A stretch of 64,000 bases of DNA from Malachius bipustulatus (Eukaryota > Arthropoda > Insecta > Coleoptera > Melyridae). The notes under the pieces were generated by a model. The model was not told the origin of the DNA, did no database searches, and saw only the letters and a program-made list of their open reading frames with translations. Shown one piece after another: positions 1 to 12,876 of the stretch; positions within the stretch are counted from its first letter, which is position 1, and each line of letters starts with the position of its first letter. The position numbers and the translations under genes were made by a program. The DNA lies in contig OU342635.1 of the NCBI GenBank assembly GCA_910589415.1, positions 2,604,001 through 2,668,000 of the forward strand, given 5' to 3'.

Positions 1-3000
1 ATTTAAATGAAATTCGTTAGCGGTTTGGAGTTTTAATAATTTAACAAGTTCAAGTTTGGAGCTGAAAAGTTGCAAAACTTGTTGAAAAAAGTTTTTGTTG
101 TAAAAGTTTTATAGTAAATGTCAATTAAAGTTGATTAAACTTCAACTTTTTCCTATATCTTTGGAAACGATCGAAGAGTTTTCCAAGTGGTATAATCATT
201 TATGTTTGGGATAATTATGATGATATAGCGACGTTTCGGTGATTGTAATTTTTTTGGTTTTTGTTATTTTGTAATATCTTTTTTTTTATTAATGTTTTAT
301 TATTTGTGTATATGTTTTTCATTTTATAGATTTTATACTGCAATATTTTTTGTGTATTGTTGATTTTGACATAGATAAATAACATCGGTTATCTAATATT
401 TTTGATAAAACAGTCTGGTAATTTTGGGCTTCGAGGACTAGCTCATTCTACCCAGATATATTCTTGTAATTTAAATATTTGAATAGCCGAACACAATAAA
501 CATCCATGAGACTGAGATTCGAACCCATATCGCCCGCTAATAAAAAATTGTTCATGTACAATACAAAGTTATGTGATAAGTAGATAAAAATTATTTAATG
601 ATAACGAATGTTTATTACGGAGTTCTGCTTCACCCCTTTTTGGGAATTTCATGATTAAACCTCCTCTTTCGTTCGCTTTTTGCGCTTTTCTTGTTCCATA
701 TTTGTCGGGCTTTATTCAGCGTCAGAAATTCCTCCAAAATGTGACACATTGTTCACTTATCTGAAGTCTGTCTTAATTATTATTACATAAAACATAAAGC
801 AATAAATTAGATATATTTTTTTTTGTATTGTATTAGTTTTATAAGTAATGTTATGTTATTTTCTATGAAGTCGATTTCATTTTTACATATATTTAATTCT
901 ACTTTACTGTACGTACTATGTTATATTGTCGCAGTATATCTATTTTGTAAAGAAAATTCAAGTAATAATATTTTAATTTCGTCTTACAATGTCTAATCTA
1001 GAAGCTTTTATTATTAAAAAAATATCATTTCACAGTATATAATATATATAATAACAATAATATATAGGTATCACAGCGATAGAACAAATATTATATTCAC
1101 TAAAACAATGAGCTATTTATGTTTACTGCAAGTCCAAAATATTTCATTCAGTTCATATTTTAAATGTATTTAATTTACATGCATTTATAAAATATACCAT
1201 ATAATTCCTGTATAATAGGATAAAATATTATTTGATATAATATTTTATATATTATTTAATACTAATATTAATATTAATATATCAATTATATTAATTATAA
1301 TCTATCAATTAATTAATATAATTTCTTCTGTCAAAGAAACCTACAGTGGTAATTGAATTAGAACCTAAATCCCAAAAGTTGTCGAATGTTACATAATCTA
1401 AGAGGTTCATTTATTATAAATTCTTTATTAAGATAAAACAAACTGTTTAGTATACAACAAAATTGCCATATTCACACAGTAAAGAAAATCAACATTAAAA
1501 TTAATAACAATAATTAAAATAATTGTAATAATATAATAAAATTTATTAAATATAATATTTAACAACAAATATAAATTCAATTAATATATTAAGTAATACT
1601 TATATTAATAATATTTATATTATATCAAATTTAGTATCATTATAGGTTGATACTATATATTAATATATATTTTTTTTTACAAGAGGATTAATTGTCAAAT
1701 ATTCTATGTTGAATTTTCCTATTATGTATATAGCCCTTAACAATTCTAAGTTTTTCAACATAATTATACCTACCTATATGTATATTATCAGTGACAAATA
1801 TAAAGGTTTTCTAAAAGTTATATATTTATAAATATAACCATTCGATATTAATATTTGAATGAATCTATAATATTATTAATGAATAATATGAATAATGAAT
1901 AAATATACTTATTTTTATCTTGCTGCTATTGAAAATTTATATTTTAAATAAAAATCAACACCTGATTTACGTATATTTTATATACGAATTTTATACATAT
2001 TAACATTAATTTTATATTGAAATACTAATCGCATCTTTATGAATGTTCATACACTGTAGAAAACACTTTCTTTTATAACAAACAGTATCGATATCTTCAA
2101 CCATAATTGAGTAATTTGACATCAAATTGGAACATAAAATCGGAATAAAGTTTATTGTTATCATCATAAACCCGTCACTACAGCAATAATTTACTATTTT
2201 AAGTTACACAGCCACATGCTGTGATACAACTAGCTTTGCTTACCTGAAGAAAGATTTCTACCCCTATTTTAGAGAATTGGAGTCCGTTTTTTGCTTAATT
2301 AGTTTTTCGCGACTGCACGCTTAATTAAGCTCACTACAAACATGCTGATTAGACCAGATTACCTATAGAGCATTAAATTATTCATGAATGTGCCGCGAGT
2401 AAACTATTCTAATTTAATTATAAAGTGTACTTTTCGCGAGAATTCTATACACCCCGTATACATATAGGATTATGCGTATAATATAATTTTCTGAGTGCAT
2501 GTCATGGTTTCTATAAACAATAATTATTTAATAACGTCGACTAAATATACGACAACCTGCGACTACTTCCAAGCCCATTTTCTTCGAACCCTCACATTTT
2601 CCCACCCTCCAGAATGTAAACATTCCCTAACCCCCTAAAAACGTCGTTCTCCAGAGAACCGTCTATACGTTATACCTCCTTTATATCCTCAACGTCGGCT
2701 TATCTCGCCTCTCTAACGTGGCGAGGCCTCCTAATTAACCCCCTCACACCCTTTACGGGTGTAGTTTCTGGTGTAACACCAACACGAGCCTGGCGACACC
2801 GCGGCCAGGTACGAACGAGACACACCGCTACTGCTTCCTGTTCCGATGCTTGCTCCTTTCTCCCTATAATACTACCTATACAGTCGCCCTTGTAGAGTGC
2901 ATGTGTGTCAGCAGGGGTGGCATCCCCTAGTTATAGAGCAAGGGGAGATTATGCAGGGGAGTCCGGGAGAACTGCCGGATTGCACGGCTTGATTCGGTTT

Positions 3001-3836
3001 TTAGAGTAATGTGATTTGGTGGAACAGTGGATGATGTGACGAATTAGCGTCCTCTCGTGAATATAAATCATGTATTGTGAATTACTAGTTTATGGAGAAT
3101 TTCCCCAGAGTGGCTTTGCGGCGAAAAAATTGATTCGCTGTTGTTTTTGCATTGAATTTCGCGTTGAGTTGCCAGGCTGAACCTGTTGAGGTCGCTCTGA
3201 AACATCAATCACCTCACTTGAAGGGTTATTATTTAGATTTATATCAATATTTTAATTCTTGATCGCTATGGGGTTTCATTCGATTCGAATCAGATACTCT
3301 GTTGAAGCTTAATTAACAAGTTATGATAATAGCTTTTTCTCAAAAATCGTCACAAGAATTATTTTAATAATCATTCTAATACATATATCTGTATCTCATT
3401 TTAATACATATAAACTCTATATCTCCATCCCATTTATTTAATTATTTTCAAGATATTACAAGGCCAGAACGCTTTGTTAGTATGGGCATTAATATATTAT
3501 AAAAGAGGATATTTTGTTTATATTGTATTGTAGATATGTAATCAATTTGGTTGTTCGGGTTCTTCGATTATTCAGGGTCACCATTGAAGGGCTAATCCTC
3601 GATTGAAGCTCTTGTAAGAATTGGGAGATTAAAAAATAGTTTTACTGTTAATATTGAGTTCAAGCCCTATTCTTTATAATGCCGGTCAATGTCATGTTGG
3701 TGTAAACATGATTGTGTCTAATAACCGTCGTCGGTTTATACTGATGAATGCACTTCCATTAAATTATATTATATTACAGGTATTCAGTAATGACGTTATT
3801 TTGATTCAAAAAGCACAAGAAGTACTAACTAATCAG

Positions 3837-4067
3837 GGGCCTGTTTCACAAAAATATGAGTTATTAATAATAGTCATATAAAATTTTGTAAAACACTTAC
3901 CGACTAATATAATTGAAATATACTATTATTATTAGTTAATTAAACTACTACTTAGTAGATTATTACAATTACTTTGAGAAACACTTTTTAAAATCACTCA
4001 TATTATGAGCTTTCATTATTGAGCTTTACTATTAATAATAGTTAATAGTGTTTTGTGAAACAGGCCC
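3837..4067. repeat. Palindromic MITE (GGGCCTGTTTCAC ends)
   Basis: The two ends are inverted copies: GGGCCTGTTTCACAAAA on the left and TTTTGTGAAACAGGCCC on the right. The interior is AT-rich and partly self-complementary (ATTAATAATAG/CTATTATTAAT words near both ends). The flanks are CAG on both sides, compatible with a 3-bp target duplication, but this is short and could be chance. No coding capacity is seen. It is a non-autonomous DNA transposon; the superfamily is not settled. Confidence 0.75.
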
Positions 4068-6045
4068 CAGGAGTAAATAAAATGAGTGCGTTCAGAAGCT
4101 TCGTCGCTTGAATAAAATAACTTCATTACATTGTTTCTAGATAATGTAACATAGTTTTCAAAACAATTTAAAAAAATACAAAAAAGAGTATTAAATACCT
4201 CTTTATATACTCCAAAACGAAATTGGTGTCGGGAAACCCTCACCGACAATTTAGTTCAATCTTTATCCGGTATTTAAAGACATTAAAAGGTAAAATGATT
4301 TCTTGCTGTTTGTTAATTGTTTAAGTTTCTCAAAATAAGAACTGGAGGTTTATCCACGAATATTTTTCAAAAAAAATCATCTGCTACCAGAAGAGATAAG
4401 ATTCATCTACCTATAGAATAAACAATTTAGACATCGTTATTTCGCAGCATATTATAATAAGCGAGATTCTTCTGCAGAGTCTACCACATCAAATAACTTA
4501 CACATTTCAAATAAAAAAACTATGTTAAACGAAACCGAATAATATAAACATTATTGTTCATATTGACAACTGTTTCGGTCTCTTTATTATGGCCTCCTCA
4601 GCGTGACATATCAGACTGCTGGATGTGAATTATTCCATGCCACGGTGCTCGATCGTCTTAAATTTGAACTGAATTTCAATGACTTCCAAGATCTAGAGAA
4701 CTCTACAATTGATGATATGATAAGAACTGCCACAGATTTGGCTCATTTATTAGTTTTTTTTACCACAACGACTGGCTCATTTAATGCGCAAATGAGCAAA
4801 AACCAAAAAGTTATATTGAGTTCACCCGCTATAATTTTTTCTTTTGTTTTTAACCAACTTGCTTAGATTTTTTCTTTCTTTCAAGCGTATTAGTGAAGTA
4901 AAATTTTAAGTAATGGTGATTCCCTTAAATTGGTAATGGTGATTTAGCTTGATTCTTCTAAGATCATTTTGATTGACAATAATGTACTGATTTTACATGC
5001 AGACACCCTGAGAAGTTGTAGCTCCATAACTGATATTATAATATCTTCAGAATTCATTTTATTAGAATATCTTCATTTCTCTTCTTCGGAAGTTTTTTCC
5101 TTTAAGTGAGAAATAAATGTTATTTTTAACATGTTTGTGATTTTAAAACACTCAGTATTAGTTGTAGGATTGTAGGACGTAAGTACATAACCTTTTGGAA
5201 AAAGACTTTTAATGACTTCAGGACAGAGTTAGATTCCGCAAATGTATTTTATGTATTTGTATAATGTTTTTAATTTAATATTCAATATTATGTAATTAAA
5301 TTGTAGTTTTTTTAATTTTTTTTCAATTATTGTATTTCAATATTTTTCAAATTATTTTCCCATTTACCAAAATGTCATCGTTGTTTTTTAAGATTTCAAG
5401 AGTGTTTCAAAAATCTCATTTGACAAAAGAGGAATTTAATTTGAAAAACAACGCTGCATGATATTCTGGTTAATAGGAAAATAATTAGATAAATTGTGAA
5501 ACGAAAGAGTAAAAGCCAAAAAAATCTCAAGTAAACATCTACTTTTAGTGATTTTTGCTAATTCAAAGAAACAAATGTTCGAAAATAATAATTATTATTT
5601 GCACCAACAACTCGATTATGAAATTATTATCCAAGAAATCAAATCAAAGAAAATATTTGCCAATTAAAATGAGAAAGCAATTTTGAAAGCAGGCTTTCTG
5701 GATCAAAATAAAATTTTTATATTAACGTATTTTATATTAAAAAGTCTCACTAGACTGATTTCAGCGAGAATATACACTTTTAATTGCTCTTTTTAATTAT
5801 TAATTTGTACTACCTACATAATTTCTTACTGAATACCTACTAAGAGAAAAATATAAATATTCTTAGAATTTATTTGTTTAACTTTTAAGGAGTTAACATA
5901 AATGGAATATAAATCAGAAGCGCTTAATTACTAAAACGAACCGAAATCTGGAGTTCTCAATTTATCAAATCTTCATTAAGCGGTTGCTTTTCAGTCGAAC
6001 AGACACCTGCCGATTGTATGAGAATCCTCTCCCGGAATTATAAAC

Positions 6046-6261
6046 TTATCTGCTGGGCAGTCGGTTGCTCTTTGGCAATTTAATCCCACTCTTATCCCAC
6101 TTCTGATGGATACTCTAAACTCCGCTCGGCCTACTGGATGTACCGAGGATTATCTGGCTTATCTGGTCGGGCCGCACTTTAGCTATCTGTATCTCCCAGG
6201 AAGAGCGGGGATTTCGGGAAACTTCTCAAGAATAACGCTCTCGGCGACACCGAACCTTATC
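6046..6261. promoter_or_regulatory. Cluster of GATA-factor motifs (candidate enhancer)
   Basis: Five TTATC cores (reverse complement of GATAA) and one CTATC lie within 216 bp, all in the same orientation, at 6046, 6092, 6150, 6159, 6183 and 6257. Three have the identical 8-mer CTTATCTG. The segment is clearly less AT-rich than its surroundings. It lies about 5.5 kb upstream of the first visible exon. Function as an enhancer is inference; the motifs are what is seen. Confidence 0.35.
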
Positions 6262-6659
6262 TGCAGATATACAGCGCAAATATTCCTGATGCGGAATCTA
6301 GCGGGGTGGCCTAGTATATACTCACTTATATGCTGACGTTTAAATAACTGTTAGAGAGTTTGTAATTTCGTTCTATCAAAAACAGATAACTAATATGTAC
6401 ATGAATGTGTATACCTACTTATCTAAAATATTATGGGTTAATTCAATATTATGTTATCTGAGATTTACTAAATAAGCTTTTTAAGAACACCGGTTGTCTG
6501 TATTTGAGATGAAGAAAGTTTAAACGAGCAAATGCTTCAATTTTATTATATTTTTGAAGCTTTATCGTGATCGTGTTTTTAAGATTATGTATATTTATTA
6601 TTATGTTTGCTTTTATTCATCTACATAAAAAAGTATCCTTAGTAACTGTAAATTATATA

Positions 6660-7522
6660 CAGGGTGAGGCGCGAGAACCTTAGGGCATTTTTAAATGGAG
6701 AAGTGTTGGGAGTAGAAGTCTAAAAATTTGTAAATGTATAGTTTCGATTTTGACGAGCTGAACTAAAATATTTACAACCCACACCACTTCCGGTTATACC
6801 GTAAGTTGCCATATTTTTCTTTTTTTAAATGGTACACCCTGTATATTATTACATTTTCCGATTGCCTGAGAAACAGTAATAAAAATGATGTTTACAATTC
6901 AAATTTGTAACGACCAATTTATGAGTTATAAACAAATGAAGATTGCAATTTTCCATTTTCAAAGCAGCTTAGCTTGAAAACGGGTCAAGATATCGGAAAA
7001 CGGCTTACATGTCCCTATCCTAACTTTTTGTATACTACGCTGGAGTACCTACAAAAAAAAATATTTTTTATTAATTTTTTTTGAAAATCGCTGATTTTTC
7101 ATCACTTTGTATACAAATTTCATCAGCACCATAGGATACTATGTAAAAAGTTAAGATAGGGACATGTAAGCCGTTTTTATCTATCTTGACCCGTTTTCGA
7201 CCTAAGCTGCTTTGAAAATGGAAAATTGCAATTTTCATTTGTTTATAACTCATAAACCAGTTGTTCGAATTTTGAACTATAAACACCATTTTTATTAGAT
7301 TTTTTGAGGCAATCTGAAAATCTAATAATATACAGGGTGTCCCATTTAAAATAAGAAAGTTGATGGCAACTTCCGGTATAACCGGAAATGGTGAGGGTTT
7401 GTAAATATTTTAGTTCAGCTCGTCAAAATCGAAATTTTACACGTACAAATTTTTAGACTTCTACTCCCAGTCCCAGGACTTCTCCATATAAAAATGCCCT
7501 AAGGTTCTCGCGCCTCACCCTG
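6660..7522. mobile_element. Foldback DNA element, arms about 390 bp
   Basis: The element begins CAGGGTGAGGCGCGAGAACC and ends with the inverse complement before TATA. Both flanks are TATA or TA, as expected of TA-targeting elements. The inverted similarity continues inward almost to the centre near 7090, with blocks such as TTTCGATTTTGACGAGCTGA and GGCTTACATGTCCCTATC found inverted in the other half. No transposase is present, so it is non-autonomous. A relative of its inner part (CTTCCGGTTATACCG) occurs near 44740. Confidence 0.85.
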
Positions 7523-8210
7523 TATAATATATCGCCCCAAAACGAATTGAGGGCCCACATCTCAGAGGAGCTGAAATAGGCTTCCACCTTCTGTGCATAC
7601 AGAATGCATAATAGTCCATTTTAAAATTGAATAATAATTGTAAAATTGAAAAAACGTTGTATCATAGGAATTCGGTAGAATAATAATTATCAGGCTATTA
7701 TTGGCAGTATTAACTATGTCTCTCACGTACAAGAGAAAAACTGTCAACAGTTAACCGCCAGCAATTGTGAGAATCAAAAAAATCTGGCTTAACTGGCCGG
7801 GGTGGTTTAAGTCTGTTTGACCATTTTCGAGAAAATCGGGAAGAAGTTTTTTTAATTTGTCATTTTCATTTTGCCTTAACTTCATTAAATGAAAGTTACG
7901 TCAAAATGAAATGAAAACAACCACAAATTGGTAACTTTTCTTGATTTTCTCGAAAATGGCTTAACTGACTAAACCAATTTTGGCAGCACCAGTTTTTTAA
8001 CGGTTCGCAAAAAACGGTTCGCAAAACGAGTCATTTTTACTCGCTTAGCAACCCTAAGCGATAATTTTTATAAAATACAAACGACATTCGTTTGTTAACG
8101 ATTTGTCCACTTTTGTCCGATCAAAATTTTTGTTTGTTCAAAAAAGTTCCGACAAAATTAAAAAAAAAATGGATCAGCCCCCCCCTTCCCAAGTGAATAT
8201 ATTTCAAATT

Positions 8211-9380
8211 AAGGGTGCCTCAACAAGACCGCCGGATTTGATTTGCCGCCATTTTGTTTGTGCGAGTAGTATGGAGACTATTTGTTGACAGCTATCATGT
8301 ACATACACGTGATTAGATGTATGGAGATATTCCTCGAGATATTCAAAGGAGCAACGTTTTATTATTGTGAAAATGCACTCCAAAAAAGGGGACGATTTCC
8401 CGGACACTGTTTGCATAATTATGTACAATTTTTGGTCGCAATAATGCGCCAAATCAAATTACAGTTGGCCGTTTAATTGAAAAAATTTGACACAAGATTC
8501 ACGCTGATGGATGAAAAGACCACTGCTCATCGCTGTCCTGGTCGGTCTCCAGAAAACATTGCCAAAGTGGGGAGGGAATGTGGCCGAGAGTCCATCAGGC
8601 ACCATCCCATTAGGCATCGTGGTCAAGAACTGAATGAACATTATTAAACCCACTCTATAAACGAATTTTGATAAGAGAGCTGCGTTTGCAAGCGTAACAA
8701 GGTTCAAGTAGCGCAAGAACTCAATCCATGCGCAAGACCATGAATTTGCTGATTGGCTGATTGACTTGAAGTAATTAATTTTCTCAGATGAGGCACATTT
8801 TCAAGTCAAATAAATAGAACGGTTGAATTTGGGGTCCTGAAAATCCGCGTATAATACTCGAAAAATCAATACATCTGCCGCGGGTAACTGTTTGGTGCGC
8901 ATTTTGGCTTGGGGGAATTATTGGGACCTATTTCTTCTAAAATCAGGCTGGAAATACGCTAACAGAGTTTTTGTAGCCCGAATTGGATCGAATTGATGTA
9001 GAAGGTATGTTTTTCTAACAAGACATGCATCTGCCACACAGCACGCGAAACAATGGGGTTATTGCGGTTACAAGATCGTATGCTGTCGACCAAGAACGCC
9101 GACGGACTTCTTTCTTTGGGGCTATGTGAAGAAAAAGGTGTATGCGAACGAGCCATAAACAGTTATATGAGCTACAGTTATACGAAAACGTTATCAAAAA
9201 TTTTAAGAAAATAATCATTCCATGCCAGATAATTTCGTGGTGGCCATTTGTACGATGTCATATATTTCATGTTTAATCGCAACTATTCCTCTTCAAATTG
9301 AAATGAAAATATTTTTCTTGATTCGAAAGAAAATGTATTTCCTAGGAAATTAAATCGGGCGCTCTTGTTGTGACACCCTT
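8211..9380 (+). mobile_element. Decayed mariner-type element with 31-bp terminal inverted repeats
   Basis: The left end (AAGGGTGCCTCAACAAGACC...) is matched in inverse complement by the right end (...TTGTTGTGACACCCTT). The 1170-bp length fits Tc1/mariner elements, which are usually about 1.3 kb. The interior carries a transposase remnant on the + strand. The flanking repeats with ACAAACG motifs at 8060-8160 and 9400-10110 are partly inverted relative to each other, so this copy seems to sit inside an older repeat. Confidence 0.8.
8310..9170 (+). pseudogene. Mariner-superfamily transposase remnant
   Basis: In pieces of different frames the + strand reads like an IS630/Tc1/mariner transposase. 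An FSDEAHF-like block lies near 8784, followed by ENPRIILEKSIHLPRVTVWC at about 8842-8900. A degraded QQD...CHTAR region lies near 9015-9045, and a terminal FFLWGYVKKKVYANEP-like block near 9110-9160. Known proteins of this family bind the terminal repeats and cut and paste the element. Stops and frameshifts interrupt every frame, so this copy cannot make an active enzyme. Assignment rests on motif order and spacing. Confidence 0.75.
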
Positions 9381-9399
9381 AAAAAAAAGCAAACGGCAT

Positions 9400-10115
9400 G
9401 CGTTTGTCCTTGATTTATCCACGTTTGTTCAGTCGAAAGTTCTCTCCCTTGAGAAAAGTTATGTCCAAATTAAAAAAAAAAATTTGAAAGCGGTACCAAA
9501 TGCGAATTTTTATCCAACCGGTAGTGATAACTTTTTTTTTGAAAAGAGGATTTCGGACGAAAAGAGGACGAAAATTTCGGGTGGACAAACATGGACAAAT
9601 CGTGGACAAACGAGTGCCTCTTGAATTTTTATAAAAATTCGCATTTGTCGCTTCTGTCAATTTTGTCAACTATTCTTTGTTAGTTGAGGGGGGGGGGGGG
9701 GAAACCAACAAAAAAGAGTGGACAAACAAAAAGTATCGTTGGACGAACATGAACAAGTCGTAGACAAACGAATGTCGTTTGAATTTTTATAAAAAATTCC
9801 AATTGTCGCTTCTGTCAATTTCTTAATTTTGTCAACTATTCTTTGTTGGGGGGGGGAGGAGAGGAAAAGTTTGGGGTGAACAAATGTTTGAAAATTAATG
9901 AAATGCGTTTATGTGAGTGCTACTTATGTCAAATGGTTTAAATTTGACGTAACCTTTTTTCAAGAGTGGAAAAACAAAAGTTATCGTTGCACAAAAATTT
10001 ATTCATAACTTTTCCCTTTGAGGAGGGGGGAAAATTTGAGGTGGAGGAACAAATCGTGGACAAACGAATGTCGTTTGATTTTTACAAAAATTCGCATTTA
10101 TCACAGCTCGAATAT
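9400..10115. repeat. Diverged direct repeats around GTGGACAAACGA
   Basis: Blocks containing GTGGACAAACGA, GAATTTTTATAAAA, TTGTCGCTTCTGTCAA and CAACTATTCTTTGTT recur at about 9580-9690, 9740-9850 and, in shortened form, 10040-10110. Each of the first two copies ends in a G run, 14 G at 9688-9701 and about 8 near 9848. A reverse-oriented version (ACGACATTCGTTTGT) lies at about 8080-8115. No coding potential is evident. They look like repeats of an old element disrupted by the mariner insertion. Confidence 0.5.
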
Positions 10116-11071
10116 CTTTAGGTAGAGTTAATAATTTTGTTCACAGAGCTTCTGCGAGGATTTCTTGAGCAAAATTTCATCGGATTTTCTATGCATTATT
10201 TTTTAAATGTCACGAATTTCCAGTCATTCAAATTTGTAAACAATAATCAATGTGACTTTATATTAATTTATAAATGAAGGTAATTCTCTCATTCGTTTGT
10301 GATGGCTCAATTATTAATAATCCTGAGGTTTGGAGCTTCTATAGGTACGTGATTCATAACACGATCCCGGCTGTTTCGATTTCAATTCACGAATTTACCC
10401 AGCTGATTGGCTCATCCTTTGTCTATATAATATTATCTTATACAAGGTTTAGCTCTGTCAATAGATCAATTGCTCATTCATTTTGCATTTACGTTTAGCA
10501 CACTCTCAATAATATGCATGTTTTTGTTTCACTAACACTATTAATAATGATTTATCTATCATATAGCATGATATATTTTGCAACAAGTGGTAGGTATATA
10601 GTATTTAAATGATTCAATTTTATCAATCATTTTATAGGCGTAATAAAGTGAATTCACCTGAAATAATTATCATATTGTTTCAACAATAATAAATGGAACC
10701 TCAAATATGCTCGAATAATTAATTAATAATTACTATGTAATCAACAAAATTTTAGATACCTCGCTAATATGAGACGTTTAACCCTGATATATTTTAAATG
10801 AGTTCACCGCGCATATGCTATTAAGTTTATAATAGCGAGTAGCCTATCTAAATATTTGTTTATTAATATCGGCGGTATTGTTTGAAAACTTACACTTTCC
10901 TCCTTTTCCTCCTACTTTTAGAACCATGAAATGATTCTGATTCTTACCCTGCTACTTTGCGTATATCTTGCCCATATACTTGATGGAATTAACGCAAAGA
11001 ACAATATCAATTCTAATTCTCAAAAATTAAAAGGGAAGTTATAGTATGAAGCACCTTTCAGAAATCACTTT

Positions 11072-11628
11072 TATACAGGGGGTTACATTTTTACCAGTGT
11101 CATTTTTGGAGGTAATAGAGCTAGGGAATCGCAAAATAAGTGTACTTTCCTTGTAAAATATTTTTCAGAAAGACAGAGATAATAACGGAGGTAGAAGTAT
11201 TTCAGAAGAAGAAAATTCGGTTTGCAGACGCAGAAAAATCTTTAACCTCTAATAGCTCGGGATGATACCTAATATCAAAATTTTGCAAGAGTATTTTTCT
11301 TCTCACATTAGAACGTGTATAAACTAAAAATATGAAAATCTGTGAAAAATATCCAGAGGTGTTAGAAGATGGCGTGGGAAAATAGGGACCATAACCCACT
11401 ATCTACGCCACTGGATCTATCATATAGGTATCTCAGAATTATGTTTACCAAATATGAACAACATCACTCAAGAGGCTCTAAAGTTATTCCCAAAATTCAA
11501 TTTTCATACTTCAACTTTGGAAGACTTCCTGAAAAATATTTTATGAATAAAGTCCCGCTTATTTTGCGATTCTCCAACTCTATCACCTCCTAAAATGGCT
11601 CTGGTAAAAAATAAAACACCCTCTATAT
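11072..11628. mobile_element. MITE with inverted ends, 80 bp upstream of exon 1 acceptor
   Basis: The left end TATACAGGGGGTTACATTTT and its following block (CGCAAAATAAG, AAAATATTTTTCAG) are found in inverse complement at the right end (AATAAAACACCCTCTATA). Similarity covers roughly the outer 100 bp on each side. The interior has no transposase. It ends only about 80 bp before the splice acceptor of the first visible exon. Confidence 0.7.
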
Positions 11629-11707
11629 AAACTCATTTTAATATTTCTAATTATTTAACTCATATTATGGTTAATTTATAATTATTTCAAGGTGGTTTCC
11701 TTTATAG

Positions 11708-12876
11708 GTCGAATCGTCCATTTGGTATTCCATCGCAATTGAAGAAAAGAAAACTAGAGACAATAAGTACAATGTCCACAGCTGTAAAATCTTTTAATAA
11801 ATCATCAGATCAAGTTGAAGAGAGACGAAAAAAGAAGATAACCGACAGCGATACATCCAAGTCCCTGCTGCTCCCCCAAAAGAAACGAGTGTTGCCAAAT
11901 TCAGCGTCCGGGAGCCCGTTCAGGAAGAACCAGAAAACTTCCTCCAACAGTCCCGACGAGAACGTCGCCGATGAGACTCTGATAAGAGAAACGGAGGCGG
12001 CTTTGAAAAATCTTTCGGGAAGCTGGCCGGGACCGCGAAACTCGTCCTACAGCAGGCAGCAAGAGGACCAACCCACTTTCGAGAATCTGTTTGATGAAAA
12101 GAAGGGCAACGCGAAATTGTCGCCCGCTTCTTCTTCTAACTGTAGCACGGAGAACGCGTGTTCGCTCAAAGACGTAATAACTTTGAGGGATCAACACGAA
12201 GAGGAGGAGAAAACCGCCGTTAAAACCATTCACAAGCATTTAAAAATAAAAGAAGAAGCCGAAGACGATAGCAACAGTTCTTCTAGTAACAAAACGATAA
12301 CCAAACAAAAATTTAAGGTAAACATAAAAACCGAACCACAATCGCAGTACGAACCGCCAGATTTTAATGAACTGGTAGACGATTCATCTAACGAATTAGA
12401 AATCGACATGTCAGAATCGGCATCTGAAAAAAACGACCAAAACAACGAAGAGGACAATGACAAGAAAAAAGAACCATCTCTATCCTCGAACCCTGTATAC
12501 CAACCCTTACAGAAATCCACATCGTCTCCTTTTTCAACCACCTCTGCCTTCAAGCCTCCCTCCACGAAATCGTCAACCCTTACAAATCTGGGTCCTTATC
12601 CCGCCGAAGCTACTTTCGTCGGCTACCCCACAACCTCGCCCGGAGAGGAGAAAAAGCTCCTCCAGATGAAAGAACAGGAAACAGTCAACGTTAAATCTCC
12701 CGACGGGAAACAGTACACTATTCTGCAACCGGCTGGATCTAGAGCTGCCAGCGCTCTCCAGGAACTCGCCCGTGAATCTGGAGGCTCCTCCAGCTCGAAC
12801 TCAAACGATTCTGTCACCAAGATGATGGCTAGCAGTAATATTGCCGGACCACTCTCTCCTAATAGCATAGGGCGAG
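11708..12876 (+). CDS. MYT1L: Exon 1 (first visible): basic and acidic N-terminal region
   Basis: The acceptor is TTCCTTTATAG before 11708 and the donor is GAG|GTGAGT. The exon opens with the last base of a split codon and reads SNRPFGIPSQLKKRKLE with no in-frame ATG at the start, so it is internal. It encodes residues 1-389. Basic clusters (LKKRKLE, ERRKKK, QKKR) in the first 60 residues are likely nuclear localisation signals. The middle is rich in Ser, Asp, Glu and Asn and looks disordered. IKEE (12246-12257) and IKTE (12324-12335) fit the SUMOylation consensus. The open frame runs past the donor to 12941, but the spliced frame joins finger 1 in phase 1. Confidence 0.93.

Larger units (their letters stand above)
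1..11071. other. Upstream non-coding region (intron or 5' flank)
   Basis: This stretch is very AT-rich and no exon of the zinc-finger gene could be recognised in it. The first visible exon (11708) starts inside a codon, so this DNA is either an upstream intron or flank of an exon not seen. It holds a palindromic MITE at 3837-4067, a GATA-motif cluster at 6046-6261, a foldback element at 6660-7522, a mariner-type element at 8211-9380 and related repeats at 9400-10110. A GC-richer patch lies at about 2560-2990. Short ORFs here have no family signature. A search for an N-terminal CPTPGC-type finger found none. Confidence 0.6.

Noticed and set aside
505..545. tRNA-like B box (GGGTTCGAATCTC on the - strand)
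   Set aside because: No A box or cloverleaf partner arms could be placed around it; probably chance or a very old SINE fragment.
2270..2430. Cluster of TTAATTA homeodomain motifs
   Set aside because: In such AT-rich sequence these words are expected often by chance; no further support.
2560..2990. GC-richer patch with ATG at 2955 as the missing first exon
   Set aside because: The frame ends after 13 codons and no phase-2 donor follows, so it cannot join exon 1.
6106..6336. 76-codon ORF over the GATA cluster
   Set aside because: No family signature and no splice context; short ORFs arise easily in locally GC-richer DNA.
8103..9669. Short ORFs around the mariner element as small genes
   Set aside because: They overlap transposase debris and direct repeats in conflicting frames.
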